A DNA stretch of 64,000 nucleotides. It comes from DATFDN01 sp963818885 (lineage in GTDB: Bacteria; Pseudomonadota; Alphaproteobacteria; Acetobacterales; Acetobacteraceae). The position numbers were made by a program, and so were the translations under genes. Positions 8,380 through 16,567 of this stretch are shown here, piece after piece (positions within the stretch are counted from its first letter, which is position 1; each line of letters begins with the position of its first letter). The stretch is taken from contig CAWFTP010000001.1 of assembly GCA_963818885.1 (NCBI GenBank), forward strand, positions 310,001 through 374,000, read 5' to 3'. The notes under the pieces are model-generated. The model was not told the origin of the DNA. It did no database searches and was given only the letters and a program-made list of their open reading frames with translations.

Positions 8380-8841
8380 TTGGGCCCCGTTGCCAAGCGC
8401 CTGCTGCGCGTCCCCGCCGCGCTGTACCGCTGGCGTTGCGGCTGGCTGCTCGGCCACCGGTTCCTGCTGCTGGAGCATGTCGGTCGGCGCAGTGGCGAAC
8501 CGCGACAGACGGTGCTGGAAGTGCTCGCATACCGGCCGGCCATCCGCGAGGCCGTCGTCCTCAGCGGCTTCGGCGCCAACGCAAACTGGCTGCGCAACAT
8601 CGAAGCCAATCACCAGGCAGGGGTCACGATCGGCACCCGCTCCTTCGACGCCGATCCGCGCATCCTGGACCCGATCGAAGCGGCGGCGGTGCTCGCCGAC
8701 TACGAACGCCGCAACCGCATCGCCGCGCCCCTCGTCCGCGCGGTGCTGAGCCGCCTGCTCAGCTGGCGCTACGCCGGATCGCCGGAGGATCGCCGCCGCC
8801 TCGTCGCGCAACTCCCGCTCGTTGCATTCCGGCCGCGCTGA
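8380..8841 (+). CDS. Nitroreductase family deazaflavin-dependent oxidoreductase
   Basis: A 153-aa protein starting at TTG 8380. The signature HVGRRSGEPRQTVLEVL and GFGANANWLRNI matches the split-barrel DDN family (PF04075-like), known from F420-using actinobacteria. It follows the luciferase-like gene closely, and both families contain F420 users, but homologues without F420 exist, so cofactor use is only inferred. No F420 biosynthesis genes are present in this window. Confidence 0.8.
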   Translation: MGPVAKRLLRVPAALYRWRCGWLLGHRFLLLEHVGRRSGEPRQTVLEVLAYRPAIREAVVLSGFGANANWLRNIEANHQAGVTIGTRSFDADPRILDPIEAAAVLADYERRNRIAAPLVRAVLSRLLSWRYAGSPEDRRRLVAQLPLVAFRPR

Positions 8842-9083
8842 TATGTGACAATTCCGCATCACCCGTTTTGGTGTTGCAAAAGGTTGATCTATTTCGGAAT
8901 GATCGCAACGGCGGCCAGGGCGCCGTCGCGAGATTGAAAGGAGGATCAACATGAAATGGTTGAGCTTAATGGCGGTCGCGGCGGCGGCGCTATGTTCCCC
9001 CCCCCGCAAATGCGGGTGTCCTAGGAGCGCCCGTAGCATTAAATGGGAACTGTCCGGTTGACGTAGCAAGGGGCTAGATGTAG

Positions 9084-9269
9084 ATGGAAGGCGACAGGCC
9101 GGCGCGGGAAGTTGAGGTCGAAATTACGCCCGAGATGATCGAGGCGGGAGTTAGAGAGCTTGATTTGTCGTTTAACGCCGATGGCTTCCTCGACCGATCG
9201 GAAGAGGTCGTAGTGGACGTGTTTCGGGCAATGACGCTGGCTGCGAAGCCTCAGGCGAGAATTGCCTAA
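9084..9269 (+). CDS. Small hypothetical protein inside IS1595 element
   Basis: A 61-aa protein near the left end of the element. The segment ITPEMIEAGVRELDL followed by an acidic helix EEVVVDVFRAM resembles small proteins commonly seen in alphaproteobacterial phage and IS contexts. The C-terminal third overlaps the 3' end of the convergent MltR-like gene. No clear ribosome site precedes it. Function unknown; it may be a passenger or accessory gene. Confidence 0.5.
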   Translation: MEGDRPAREVEVEITPEMIEAGVRELDLSFNADGFLDRSEEVVVDVFRAMTLAAKPQARIA

Positions 9270-9750
9270 CACAGATCGCTCTAGCGGTTTCGACAGAGGC
9301 GGAAACAAAGCGCTGCCTCATATCCATCTCTGCCCTTTTGGTCTCCTCCCACTTGCCCAATGTTAGGAGCCTGCAAACATCAGCCACTTCCTTGATCTTG
9401 AAATTCGTGGGGGCGATCCTATGGGCGAAAACATTGCGTATTTCGCGGATGTATTCGGTGTTTCTGCGGAGGTCAGCACTAATCAGACCGAGGCTGTATG
9501 CGAGACTGCTCTTAGCAGAAAACGTCGAAAGGGGAGCGTGTGGCTCGAATAGCTTATCAGGGCCGTTAGGCATCGCTGACTCGATCAATCCGCGCAAATT
9601 GATCTCCACTATCGACCCACAGACCACCGCTAAGAGCCTTTCGTTCCGTCCGGTAAGTTCCCGGATATGTCTGCTCATGTCCTTGTGGAGAATGATCTTG
9701 CTCTGTGAGAGCGCGCGTAAGGCTTTGATTGAAGCGTTCGCGCGGCTCAT
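9172..9750 (-). CDS. MltR-like / DUF4145-like passenger protein
   Basis: A 192-aa protein. The central region has VVCGSIVEINLRGLIE, then FSAKSSLAYSLGLIS and IRNVFAHRI, the pattern of mannitol-repressor-like (MltR) helical proteins in which IRN.FAH is most conserved. The basic tail after about residue 165 overlaps the convergent small ORF. It is cargo of the IS1595 element, not part of the transposition machinery. Related domains occur in defence and regulatory proteins; the role here is unknown. Confidence 0.65.
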   Translation of the reverse strand: MSRANASIKALRALSQSKIILHKDMSRHIRELTGRNERLLAVVCGSIVEINLRGLIESAMPNGPDKLFEPHAPLSTFSAKSSLAYSLGLISADLRRNTEYIREIRNVFAHRIAPTNFKIKEVADVCRLLTLGKWEETKRAEMDMRQRFVSASVETARAICVRQFSPEASQPASLPETRPLRPLPIGRGSHRR

Positions 9751-9764
9751 GCTATCGCTGCTCC

Positions 9765-9926
9765 ATGGATGAACAATCGGGCGGCGCTAGACAGCGCGAT
9801 AAGCTCCTACTCCGATTGCTGAAAGCCCCTCCCCAGCCACGCCCCAAGCGGGAACGCGGCAAGGAGAAGCCTACCCGCGCTCCCGCGAAGCGCACCAGCG
9901 CCGAAAAGCCCGCGCGATCTGCTTAG
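9765..9926 (+). CDS. Small basic protein next to IS1595 transposase
   Basis: A 53-aa lysine/arginine-rich protein (RDKLLLRLLKAPPQPRPKRE, then a basic tail). It converges on the transposase gene, overlapping its 3' end by 4 bp. Short basic proteins with a KAPPQPRP-like core occur beside IS1595-type transposases, so I consider it real, but the evidence is limited to composition and position. Confidence 0.45.
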   Translation: MDEQSGGARQRDKLLLRLLKAPPQPRPKRERGKEKPTRAPAKRTSAEKPARSA

Positions 9927-10873
9927 GCGTTCGGGGTTTGACGAGGCTGTTGATACAGAAGCCGCTTGCCCTGTGTGCCCGCCAGAAGGGCAGCCGCCCG
10001 CTCAGCATCGGTCATCGCCCGAGTGTTCGCCCGGAAATCGAATTCCGCTAAATAGCGATGCAGGTGCGCCTCACTGAGGTTGTGGAACGTGCCATAGACG
10101 CCGCGCTTCAAGAGCGCGAAATGCGACTCGACGGTGTTCGTGTGGTGGAAGCCGCCTAGCGAGACGTATTCTTCCTCACTGTGGTTGACGGTGCCATGGC
10201 CTGAGAACTCTGCGCCCGTCTTGGTGTAGACACGGCTTTCGTCGGTCATGAGATAGGACTTGCGGCTCGCGTTCTTCACCAGCACGGGCCTGAGGGTCGC
10301 GGCGGTTACGCTGGCAACGTGGAAGCTTCGCGCTTCTCCGCCACGCTCCACCAAGGCAACCACGGGCATCTTGCCAGCGCCGCCCTGCATGTGAGGGCGC
10401 CGCTTGCTCTTGTGCTTATTGGTCTCCTTCCCGCCGATGTAGGTCTCGTCCGCCTCCACGACCTTGTTGTCGCCTCCGATCGGGCCAGCCTTGGGATCGG
10501 CGGCAGCCTCGCGCAAGCGATGGAACAGGAACCAGGCTGTCTCGTAATTCGTGCCTAGCAGCCGATGCAGCTCGTTCGCGCTGAAACCCTTCTTGCTCGA
10601 AGCCATCAGTTGAGCCGCCAGAACCCACTTGGGCAGCGGGATATGCGACCGCTCCATGACGGTGCCGACCGTCACGCTGAAAGGCTTGCGGCAGTCCTTG
10701 CAGTTGTACACGCCCGGACGCGTGCTCTTGCCCTGTAGCTTGGTAATCCGATCGCCCATGACGCCGCAGCGTGGGCAGACCGGGCCATGCGGCCATAGGA
10801 GCTTTTCCAGATGAGCGCGAGCCGCGTTGTCATCGTGAAAGATTGGGCCGGTGATGTCGAACTTGCGAGCCAT
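9923..10873 (-). CDS. IS1595 family transposase
   Basis: A 316-aa transposase. It has an N-terminal zinc ribbon (CPRCGVMGD and CKDCRKPFSV), a helix-turn-helix-like LLGTNYETAWFLFHRLRE, and a DDE-type catalytic domain with VEADETYIGGKE, MTDESRVY and HHTNTVESHFALLKRG. It is encoded near the right inverted repeat. It appears intact, so the element could still be active. Confidence 0.93.
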   Translation of the reverse strand: MARKFDITGPIFHDDNAARAHLEKLLWPHGPVCPRCGVMGDRITKLQGKSTRPGVYNCKDCRKPFSVTVGTVMERSHIPLPKWVLAAQLMASSKKGFSANELHRLLGTNYETAWFLFHRLREAAADPKAGPIGGDNKVVEADETYIGGKETNKHKSKRRPHMQGGAGKMPVVALVERGGEARSFHVASVTAATLRPVLVKNASRKSYLMTDESRVYTKTGAEFSGHGTVNHSEEEYVSLGGFHHTNTVESHFALLKRGVYGTFHNLSEAHLHRYLAEFDFRANTRAMTDAERAAALLAGTQGKRLLYQQPRQTPNA

Positions 10874-11638
10874 CGGGCCAATTCCGTCCTGATGGCAGAA
10901 TACTACCCCTTGTGGCGTGCTACGTCAACCGGATAATTCCCCATTAAATCCCGCGCTCTATATAGGCGGCGACGACGTTACGGGCTTTAATCTCACAGCG
11001 CCAGGAAACTATAGCTACAGCATTCGTGGCGCAGACGATGTGAACGTTGTGATGTCGGGAGCGCACAATTTCGTTTCAGATTCTCAGGTCTCCTCGAGCG
11101 AACTATACCCCCAGAGCGTCGCGCAGATTGTCTACTGGTTCGCGGCCGCAGGCCCACCGTCCGCTAAGGTGCCTATCCTTATTACCTATCATTTGAATGT
11201 GTCAGGATCGGGAGACTATTTCGCGCTTGCGGAAACAGTCCTCCCCAATGGATCAGGTCTGATTTGCACAGGTCCCCGGTGCGGTTGCTTTGATTGCATG
11301 CCGCTGTCCTCATTCTCGGCGACTGATCGGTTCGAAGCCGTGGCAAACGAGGAGTACGAAGTCGCTATCGCTGCGGCAACCGAGGCCGGTGTGCCTCCCC
11401 CTGGCGGCGGTATTTCGACCGCGTTCGCATCGGTCGATCCGTTTATCCAGGTCGATCCAAGTTTCCCCAACGCCAGCCAATATACCATTCAGTTCAGTGA
11501 CGGCGTGGGGAATGGCATCCAGCCTGTAGATGAGCCCGGATCGTTTGCCATCCTGGGGATTGGATTGCCGGCTCTGCTCGCCTTTGCACGGCGGCGGCGA
11601 CTTGGATAGGCTTGTCCGCAATCGGAAGGAACCGGGCG

Positions 11639-12160
11639 ATGCGGCGTCGGCATTTCATGGGCGGCACCGCCGCCGGGATCGCGCTGGCCGCCGCATCCGC
11701 ACGGGCCGATACCGGCGGGACCGGCGCATAGCTTGACGCGATGCTCACCCCCTATCTCGAACGCTACACCCTGCCGGCCCTCGCCGCCGCCATTGTCACG
11801 GATGGACATGTCGCCGCCTCCGGCGCCGTGGGCACGCGCCGATCCGGCGAGACCATCCCGGTCACCGTCGACGATCGTGTCCACATCGGCTCCGGCTCCG
11901 ACATCAAGGCGATGACCGCGCTTCTCGGCGGGATGCTGGTGGAGTCGGGCAAGCTGCGCTGGGACAGCACCGTCGGCGCGGAGTTCCCCGGCCTCGCCGC
12001 CCAAATGGATGCGCGTGTGCGCGCCGTCACGCTCCAGCAGCTCCTGTCGACACCAGCGGCATGCCGAGCGACAGCGACGCGGCGATGTCGGCGGCCGAGG
12101 CGGACGCAGCGTTCCTGGCGCTGAGCGAGGCTCTATACAGGACGTATGCGGGGTCCCACG
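11639..12160 (+). pseudogene. Serine hydrolase / beta-lactamase family remnant
   Basis: The gene starts at ATG 11639 behind GGAAGGAA with a twin-arginine-like signal (MRRRHFMGGTAAG). An in-frame TAG near 11730 follows. The same frame then encodes LDAMLTPYLERYTLPALAAA and the SxxK region HIGSGSDIKAMTA of a class C-type serine hydrolase. The frame changes again near 12050, where an alternative frame reads TSGMPSDSDAAMSAAEADA. Homology ends soon after, so the gene is truncated as well as broken. Assigned as a decayed penicillin-binding or beta-lactamase-fold hydrolase. Confidence 0.75.
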
Positions 12161-12235
12161 CTCTCCTTGCCCGCCGGAGGCGCGGCGGGTAAGCTTGCCG
12201 AAATTGCGAGCAATTCGCAACAGGAGCGCGCCCCG

Positions 12236-12478
12236 ATGGGCAATGACACGATCAGCCTGATTGCCCGTCGCTGCGAGCGCGCCGTGATCACCGCCTATCG
12301 CGAGCTGCGCGAGCACGGTTCCGACGATCTGGGTGCCTTCCAGGCCTGCACGTCCCTCTACCGGATCCACCACCCCGAGGCCTCGGTCGACGAAGCCCGC
12401 CGGCTGGTCGCCGAATGGATCGACCATCATCTGGTGCGCGGCAATTCGGGGCCGACGCCTGGGTGCGAGTGCGGGTAG
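12236..12478 (+). CDS. Small hypothetical protein
   Basis: An 80-aa protein starting at ATG 12236 after an AGGAG-like site. It is mostly helical in appearance (ARRCERAVITAYRELREH, DEARRLVAEWIDHHL) and ends in a short Cys-containing tail. No family recognised. Length and helical pattern suggest a small soluble regulator or accessory protein. It follows the broken hydrolase and precedes the restriction-modification genes. Confidence 0.55.
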   Translation: MGNDTISLIARRCERAVITAYRELREHGSDDLGAFQACTSLYRIHHPEASVDEARRLVAEWIDHHLVRGNSGPTPGCECG

Positions 12479-12623
12479 AGCCGTCCCCCGACCATTTAAT
12501 CGGCGCGCTTGGCGCGAACTCGCTGACAATTCGCACGGTAGGGACAGACGCCTGAGCTAGGCGGAGCGCAGCCTAGATTCCTGTTTTGTTCTGGACAACC
12601 AGACCAGTTGCGATACGATTGCC

Positions 12624-13372
12624 GTGACCGAGGCACAGGAAGCGATGATCAGACCCTCAGCGAGTGAGACGCCGTCGAATCCCCGTGAGGACTTCCAGGC
12701 GGCGATGAGCAGCCGGCGGTTCAGGACGGTGCTCGCCGACCCGCCCTGGCAGTTCATCAACCGCACTGGAAAGGTTGCCCCCGAACATCGTCGCCTTACC
12801 CGCTACGGAACCCTATCCGTCGAAGAAATATGCGCGTTGCCCGTGGCCGAAGCTGTGCAGGACCCGCGCATCTTTATCTATGGGTTCCAAATGCCCTGCT
12901 GCCCCAGGGGCTCGCGGTGCTGACGGCATGGGGCTTCGATTACAAGAGCAACATCATCTGGCACAAGCTGAGAAAGGACGGCCGCTCGGACGGGCGCGGG
13001 GTGGGCTTCTACTTTCGCAACGTGACGGAGATGCTTCTGTTCGGCGTTCGAGGGAAGAATGCTCGCACGCTTCAGCCCGGGCGCACCCAAGTCAACTATA
13101 TCGGCACCCGCAAGCGGGAACACAGCCGCAAGCCGGACGAGCAATACCCTTTGATCGAGGGGTGCAGCCCGGGTCCGTATCTGGAGTTGTTTGCGCGCGG
13201 TCCCCAGCCCGGCTGGACCGGATGGGGCGTGCAAGCCGAGCACTACGTACCCGACCTGGGACACCTACTCCCACAACTCGGCCACCGAACGGCGCCAGCT
13301 ACCGCTGCTGGAGGCACTCTAAGGTCGGAACAGCCGGGTTTGCGGGACCCACAATCCGAGACCAATGTTTGA
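12624..13372 (+). pseudogene. MT-A70 family DNA adenine methyltransferase, frameshifted
   Basis: The GTG-started 5' frame encodes TVLADPPWQF, the DPPW catalytic motif of N6-adenine methyltransferases, then TLSVEEICALPVAE. Near 12855-12866 the frame shifts and continues as HLYLWVPNALLPQGLAVL, FDYKSNIIWHK, EMLLFGVRGK and YLELFARGPQPGW, all MT-A70 landmarks. One indel would restore a full-length protein. The gene overlaps the restriction endonuclease gene that follows, forming a type II R-M pair. A TCTGG-ACAA-CCAGA dyad near 12589-12602 could be a promoter operator. Confidence 0.82.
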
Positions 13373-14177
13373 ATCCCTGATCGCAAAGGGCTTTCAAGTC
13401 GAATTCCACTCGCACGCGCGAGCTATCTTGGGCGTGGACTTCCCCGAAGCAGTCGCGGAACTGGAAGCCGCCCTCCTCAACACGACCATCCCGATCGAGG
13501 AAATCATCGCCGGCGGGGGAGGAGAGGCGAAAGGCACGCAGCGACTGCGCAAGGCGCTCGCCGCCAGCGGCTGGCCAAAGCTCACCTTTACCATCGAGAA
13601 GCGAATCAACAATGTTCGCCGCGAGAGCGTGTCACACGAGATCGATCATGTGCGCACATTCGACAGCGGCGCGCGTATCGCGCTCGAAATCGAATGGAAC
13701 AACAAGGACCCGTTCTATGATCGCGATCTTGAGAACTTCAAGCGCCTTCACGCCGACGGCGCGATCTCGGTAGGAGTCATCGTCACGCGCGGCCGGTCCC
13801 TGCATGAGAACATGCGCGACCTCGTGCGCCGCTTTCTCGACGAGCGGCAGATCCAGGAGATCGATGATCTGCGCCAATGGGGGTACGATCCCACGACCCG
13901 GCAGCGTGCCGTGATCAGCAAGCGGATGACTCGCGTCCGAAATCCGGCGACCTTCCGCGACGCCTTCACCGACAAGTTTGTCGCCGACAAGTTCGGTGAG
14001 GCGACGACGCACTGGCGCAAGCTGGAAGATCGCGTGCATCGCGGCGTCGGCAACCCCTGCCCGCTGGTGCTCATCGGCTTGCCAGACGTCATCGTCACCT
14101 TCCATGAGGGCAAGGCAGCTCTGGCAGAGGTGGAGTCAGGAGAAGCGGACGAGCACGAGGCGGATGCCGGGAAGTAA
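13365..14177 (+). CDS. BglII/BstYI-family type II restriction endonuclease
   Basis: A 270-aa protein overlapping the methylase 3' end by 8 bp. The region FDSGARIALEIEWNNKDPF resembles the D-x(n)-E-x-(Q/E) catalytic core of BglII/BstYI-type enzymes, and DRDLENFKRLHADGAISVG is family-like. Members cleave GATC-centred sites; the specificity here is not determinable by eye. The ORF is intact although the companion methylase is frameshifted, an unsafe combination if real. The C-terminal tail is acidic (EVESGEADEHEADAG). Confidence 0.75.
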   Translation: MFESLIAKGFQVEFHSHARAILGVDFPEAVAELEAALLNTTIPIEEIIAGGGGEAKGTQRLRKALAASGWPKLTFTIEKRINNVRRESVSHEIDHVRTFDSGARIALEIEWNNKDPFYDRDLENFKRLHADGAISVGVIVTRGRSLHENMRDLVRRFLDERQIQEIDDLRQWGYDPTTRQRAVISKRMTRVRNPATFRDAFTDKFVADKFGEATTHWRKLEDRVHRGVGNPCPLVLIGLPDVIVTFHEGKAALAEVESGEADEHEADAGK

Positions 14178-15323
14178 GGCCGGAGGCGCCATCCTCCTCG
14201 CGACGGCCGGGCCCGTGCCGAGCCGCCTCCCCCGATACGCACGGGCCGGACTGGACCGCCGCCATCGACATGGCGCTCCATCACGGCACCGCTGGCCTCC
14301 TCTGCCGGCGCGTCCTCGACGCCACCGGCGCCGCCCTCCCCGACGATCTCCAAGCCGCGATGCGCGCCTATCTCGAAAGCTGCGCGCAGCGCCACCGGAC
14401 TGCGGTCGCCGAGCTCCTCGACCTGCTTGACGCGCTGAGCGACGCCGGCATTACCGGCCTCCCCCGCAAGGGTCCCGCCCTCGCCGCGCGCGCCTACGCC
14501 GAGCCCGCCCTGAGGCCCTGCCTCGACCTCGACATCCTCATCCGCGAGCGCGACATCGACCGGACCCTCGCAATGCTGGACACGCGCGGCTTCGCCTCGC
14601 AATACCCCTCTGTGCGCGCCGATCAATCGGGCGGCCTATCACCGCTACAACGGCCAGGACTGCCTCACCGCACCTGGCCGCACGATGCCGGTGGAGCCGC
14701 ATTGGGCGCTGGCGCCGCGCGTGCTCGCGGTCTCCCTCGATCCGGCGCCCTTGTTCAACCGCGCCCGGCCAGTCGCGCTTGACGGCCGTATCGTCCCGAC
14801 GCTGTCGCCGGAAGACACGCTGCTCGTCGCCGCGCTGCACGGCTCGAAGGAAGAATGGGCGCGGCTGATCTGGATCGCCGACATCGCTCGGCTCGCCGCC
14901 CAGCCCAAGCTCGACGCCGGCGCCGTGCTGGCGCGCGCGACGGCGGCGGGCATCAGGCGGATGCTCCTCGTCGGGATCGCGCTCGCCGTCGACCTCCTGG
15001 ACGCCTCTTGCGACCCGGCATTCGCCAGCGCGCTCACTGAGGATCCGAACAGCCGCCGTCTCCCCGCCTGGTCCGCCGCGCGACTCTGGGAGCAGCGCCA
15101 TGCGCCTTCCGTCTTCACGCTCCCGCCGTTCCGCTGGCTCGTGCGCGAGCGTCCGCGCGATCGGGCGCGCTACGCTGCGGCGACCCTCCTGACGCCGCGC
15201 GTGCAGCACTTCGAGGCGCGCGACCTCCGCGAACCGCTTCGACGACTCTATCCGTCGGTGCGGGTCGGGCATGATTTCGTCGCCCTACCGCTGTGGCGCG
15301 CGATACGGGGACGCCGGGCATGA
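14164..15323 (+). pseudogene. Nucleotidyltransferase family protein (NTP_transf_5-like), frameshifted
   Basis: Two overlapping frames encode one protein. The first covers LLDLLDALSDAGITGLPRKG, ALAARAYAEPALRP and the nucleotidyltransferase motif CLDLDILI. The frame then changes near 14600-14625, where INRAAYHRYNGQDCL begins and runs to the end through LSPEDTLLVAALHGSKEEW. A further shift near the N-terminus (about 14215-14240) is likely, and the possible start at 14164 overlaps the endonuclease gene. The family often accompanies PqqD-like and HPr-kinase-like proteins, and here a PqqD-like gene follows with a 4-bp overlap. Confidence 0.75.
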
Positions 15324-15754
15324 CACCGGCCGCCGGTACGCGGCTCTTCTTCCTCGAGGACGAAGGCATCTTGTTCTCCGAGCAGCGGCAGGAGCTGCAT
15401 CGGCTCAACACCGTAGCGGCTGTCATCTGGTGTTTGCTGGAAGAAGGACGAACCGAAGGGGCGATCGCCGACGACCTAGCGGCGCGGTTCGCTCTCACGC
15501 CGCCGGAAGCCGCCGCCTTCGCTGCCGCCGCCGTTGCCGACTGGGCCGGCAACGGATTGCTCGCCGGCACCGCGGGCCCGCGCCCGCCCGAGCCGCCACC
15601 CGCGCAACCGACGCCGGCCGGCCCCGCCTATCCCGCCGTCCCACCAGCCTTCACCGACGCCCGAACCTACCGCCTCCTGGACACGCGCTTCGCGGAGCGA
15701 TCCCGTCGAGCAAGCCATTCCCGCATCGACCCACTTCCTCCCACGGCCCCGTGA
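15320..15754 (+). CDS. PqqD-like peptide chaperone, probably truncated
   Basis: A 144-aa protein. ATG 15320 overlaps the preceding stop (ATGA). Residues of about 10-80 form a PqqD-type winged-helix domain: EQRQELHRLNTVAAVIWCLL and GAIADDLAARFALTPPEAA. After a proline-rich linker the segment FTDARTYRLLDTRF looks like the start of an HPr-serine-kinase-like domain, but the ORF ends soon after in arginine-rich residues. A fused or adjacent kinase domain therefore seems lost. PqqD proteins bind RiPP precursor peptides, though in HPr-kinase-type systems the substrate is not defined. Confidence 0.7.
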   Translation: MTPAAGTRLFFLEDEGILFSEQRQELHRLNTVAAVIWCLLEEGRTEGAIADDLAARFALTPPEAAAFAAAAVADWAGNGLLAGTAGPRPPEPPPAQPTPAGPAYPAVPPAFTDARTYRLLDTRFAERSRRASHSRIDPLPPTAP

Positions 15755-15827
15755 TCGCCTCAGTCTCGAAATGGCCCCTCTCCGCTCTTAAATGCCGACT
15801 GCTTCCACACGCGTGAGGGCCCGCTCC

Positions 15828-16076
15828 ATGGCGCAGCAGCCGCCGAACGCCGATGACGCCACCGACACCGTCGCCCATCTTCGCGCCAAGGTCGAATCGC
15901 TGATGAACGATCGCGTCACCCCGGCGCTCGCCAATGCGGCGAGCCGCGCCGAGAGCACGTTGTGTGCGGTACGTGGGCAGGCGGAGACCGTGTCGGGATA
16001 CATGAAGGATCAGCCGCTCGCCGCCGTATTGATCGCCGCGGTCATCGGCTTCTTCGCCGGACGGGTGCTCCGCTGA
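15828..16076 (+). CDS. DUF883-like small membrane-anchored protein
   Basis: An 82-aa protein from ATG 15828 (an in-frame ATG at 15792 is possible). The helical region HLRAKVESLMNDRVTPALA is followed by ETVSGYMKDQPLAAVLIAAV and a short glycine-containing membrane segment GFFAGRVLR. This is the layout of DUF883/ElaB-type proteins, which sit in the inner membrane and in E. coli associate with ribosomes. The downstream membrane protein gene overlaps or abuts its stop. Confidence 0.75.
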   Translation: MAQQPPNADDATDTVAHLRAKVESLMNDRVTPALANAASRAESTLCAVRGQAETVSGYMKDQPLAAVLIAAVIGFFAGRVLR

Positions 16077-16498
16077 GCCTGCGTCCGCTCACGCGCCCGG
16101 TCCAGCTGGCGCAGATCGCCGCCCAGGCCGAGAGCCTGCGGTGGCGCCACCGGGCGCGACGGATCGCGACCCAGATCGTCTTTGCGATCATCGCCCTGCC
16201 CTTCCTGATGGCGGCCTTCGGCTTCCTCGAAGCCGCGTTCTGGAACTACGTCGCGAGCCATCGCTTCCAGCCAGAGGAAGCGGCCCTCATCGTATTCGGT
16301 GGCAACCTCCTCGTCGCCGGGATACTCCTTGCGCTGGCGCTGATGCGCGGCAGCGAGGACCGTGTCTCCCTGGAGGCGTTAGAGGTGCGCCGGCGCGCCC
16401 TCGAAAGCGCCCAGCACAGTCTTTCCTACGCGGCCCTGATCGGTCCGCTCCTCGCCTTCCTCCTGGGCCAGTTGCGCCGGCCGCGCCGGCGCGACTAG
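16073..16498 (+). CDS. Small integral membrane protein
   Basis: About 141 aa. No ATG, GTG or TTG lies at the expected start; the frame is open from upstream and CTG 16073 overlaps the preceding stop, so the start is uncertain. A basic N-terminus (RWRHRARRIA) is followed by three apparent membrane segments: IVFAIIALPFLMAAFGFLEA, LIVFGGNLLVAGILLALALM and YAALIGPLLAFLLGQL. Probably functions with the DUF883-like protein. No family recognised. Confidence 0.6.
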   Translation: MSLRPLTRPVQLAQIAAQAESLRWRHRARRIATQIVFAIIALPFLMAAFGFLEAAFWNYVASHRFQPEEAALIVFGGNLLVAGILLALALMRGSEDRVSLEALEVRRRALESAQHSLSYAALIGPLLAFLLGQLRRPRRRD

Positions 16499-16567
16499 AT
16501 CCGGACACGCCCATTGCGGGCTTCCCCTCCCGCAATACACTGGCGCATCCGGAACTTGGGGAGACGC

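Larger units (their letters stand above)
9045..10940. mobile_element. IS1595-family insertion sequence with passenger genes (first copy)
   Basis: A 1896-bp element. The terminal inverted repeats share TCCGGTTGACGTAGCA (left about 9052-9067, right the complement near 10918-10933). It is flanked by a perfect 8-bp target duplication CATTAAAT at 9037-9044 and 10941-10948, the size expected for IS1595-type transposition. It holds a minus-strand transposase, a minus-strand MltR-like gene and two small plus-strand ORFs. Restoring one target copy rejoins the host PEP-CTERM gene in frame, which independently confirms the boundaries. Confidence 0.92.
8951..11609 (+). pseudogene. PEP-CTERM sorting-domain protein, interrupted by an IS1595-family element
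   Basis: The 5' part (8951-9044) has AAGGAGGA and an exported N-terminus (MKWLSLMAVAAAALC). The 3' part (10949-11609) encodes about 220 residues ending in a PEP-CTERM motif: EPGSF, a hydrophobic stretch, then FARRRR. Removing the element and one 8-bp duplication joins the 3' part exactly in frame with NAGVLGAPVALN. A run of nine C at 8997-9005 puts the signal peptide one base out of frame; eight C would restore it and give a cleavage site at ANA. PEP-CTERM proteins are exported and processed by exosortase. The gene is doubly disabled as read. Confidence 0.85.

Noticed and set aside
6213..8954. A 913-codon plus-strand open frame over the enoyl-CoA hydratase and luciferase-like genes
   Set aside because: Shadow of two well-supported genes in other frames; no recognisable domain.
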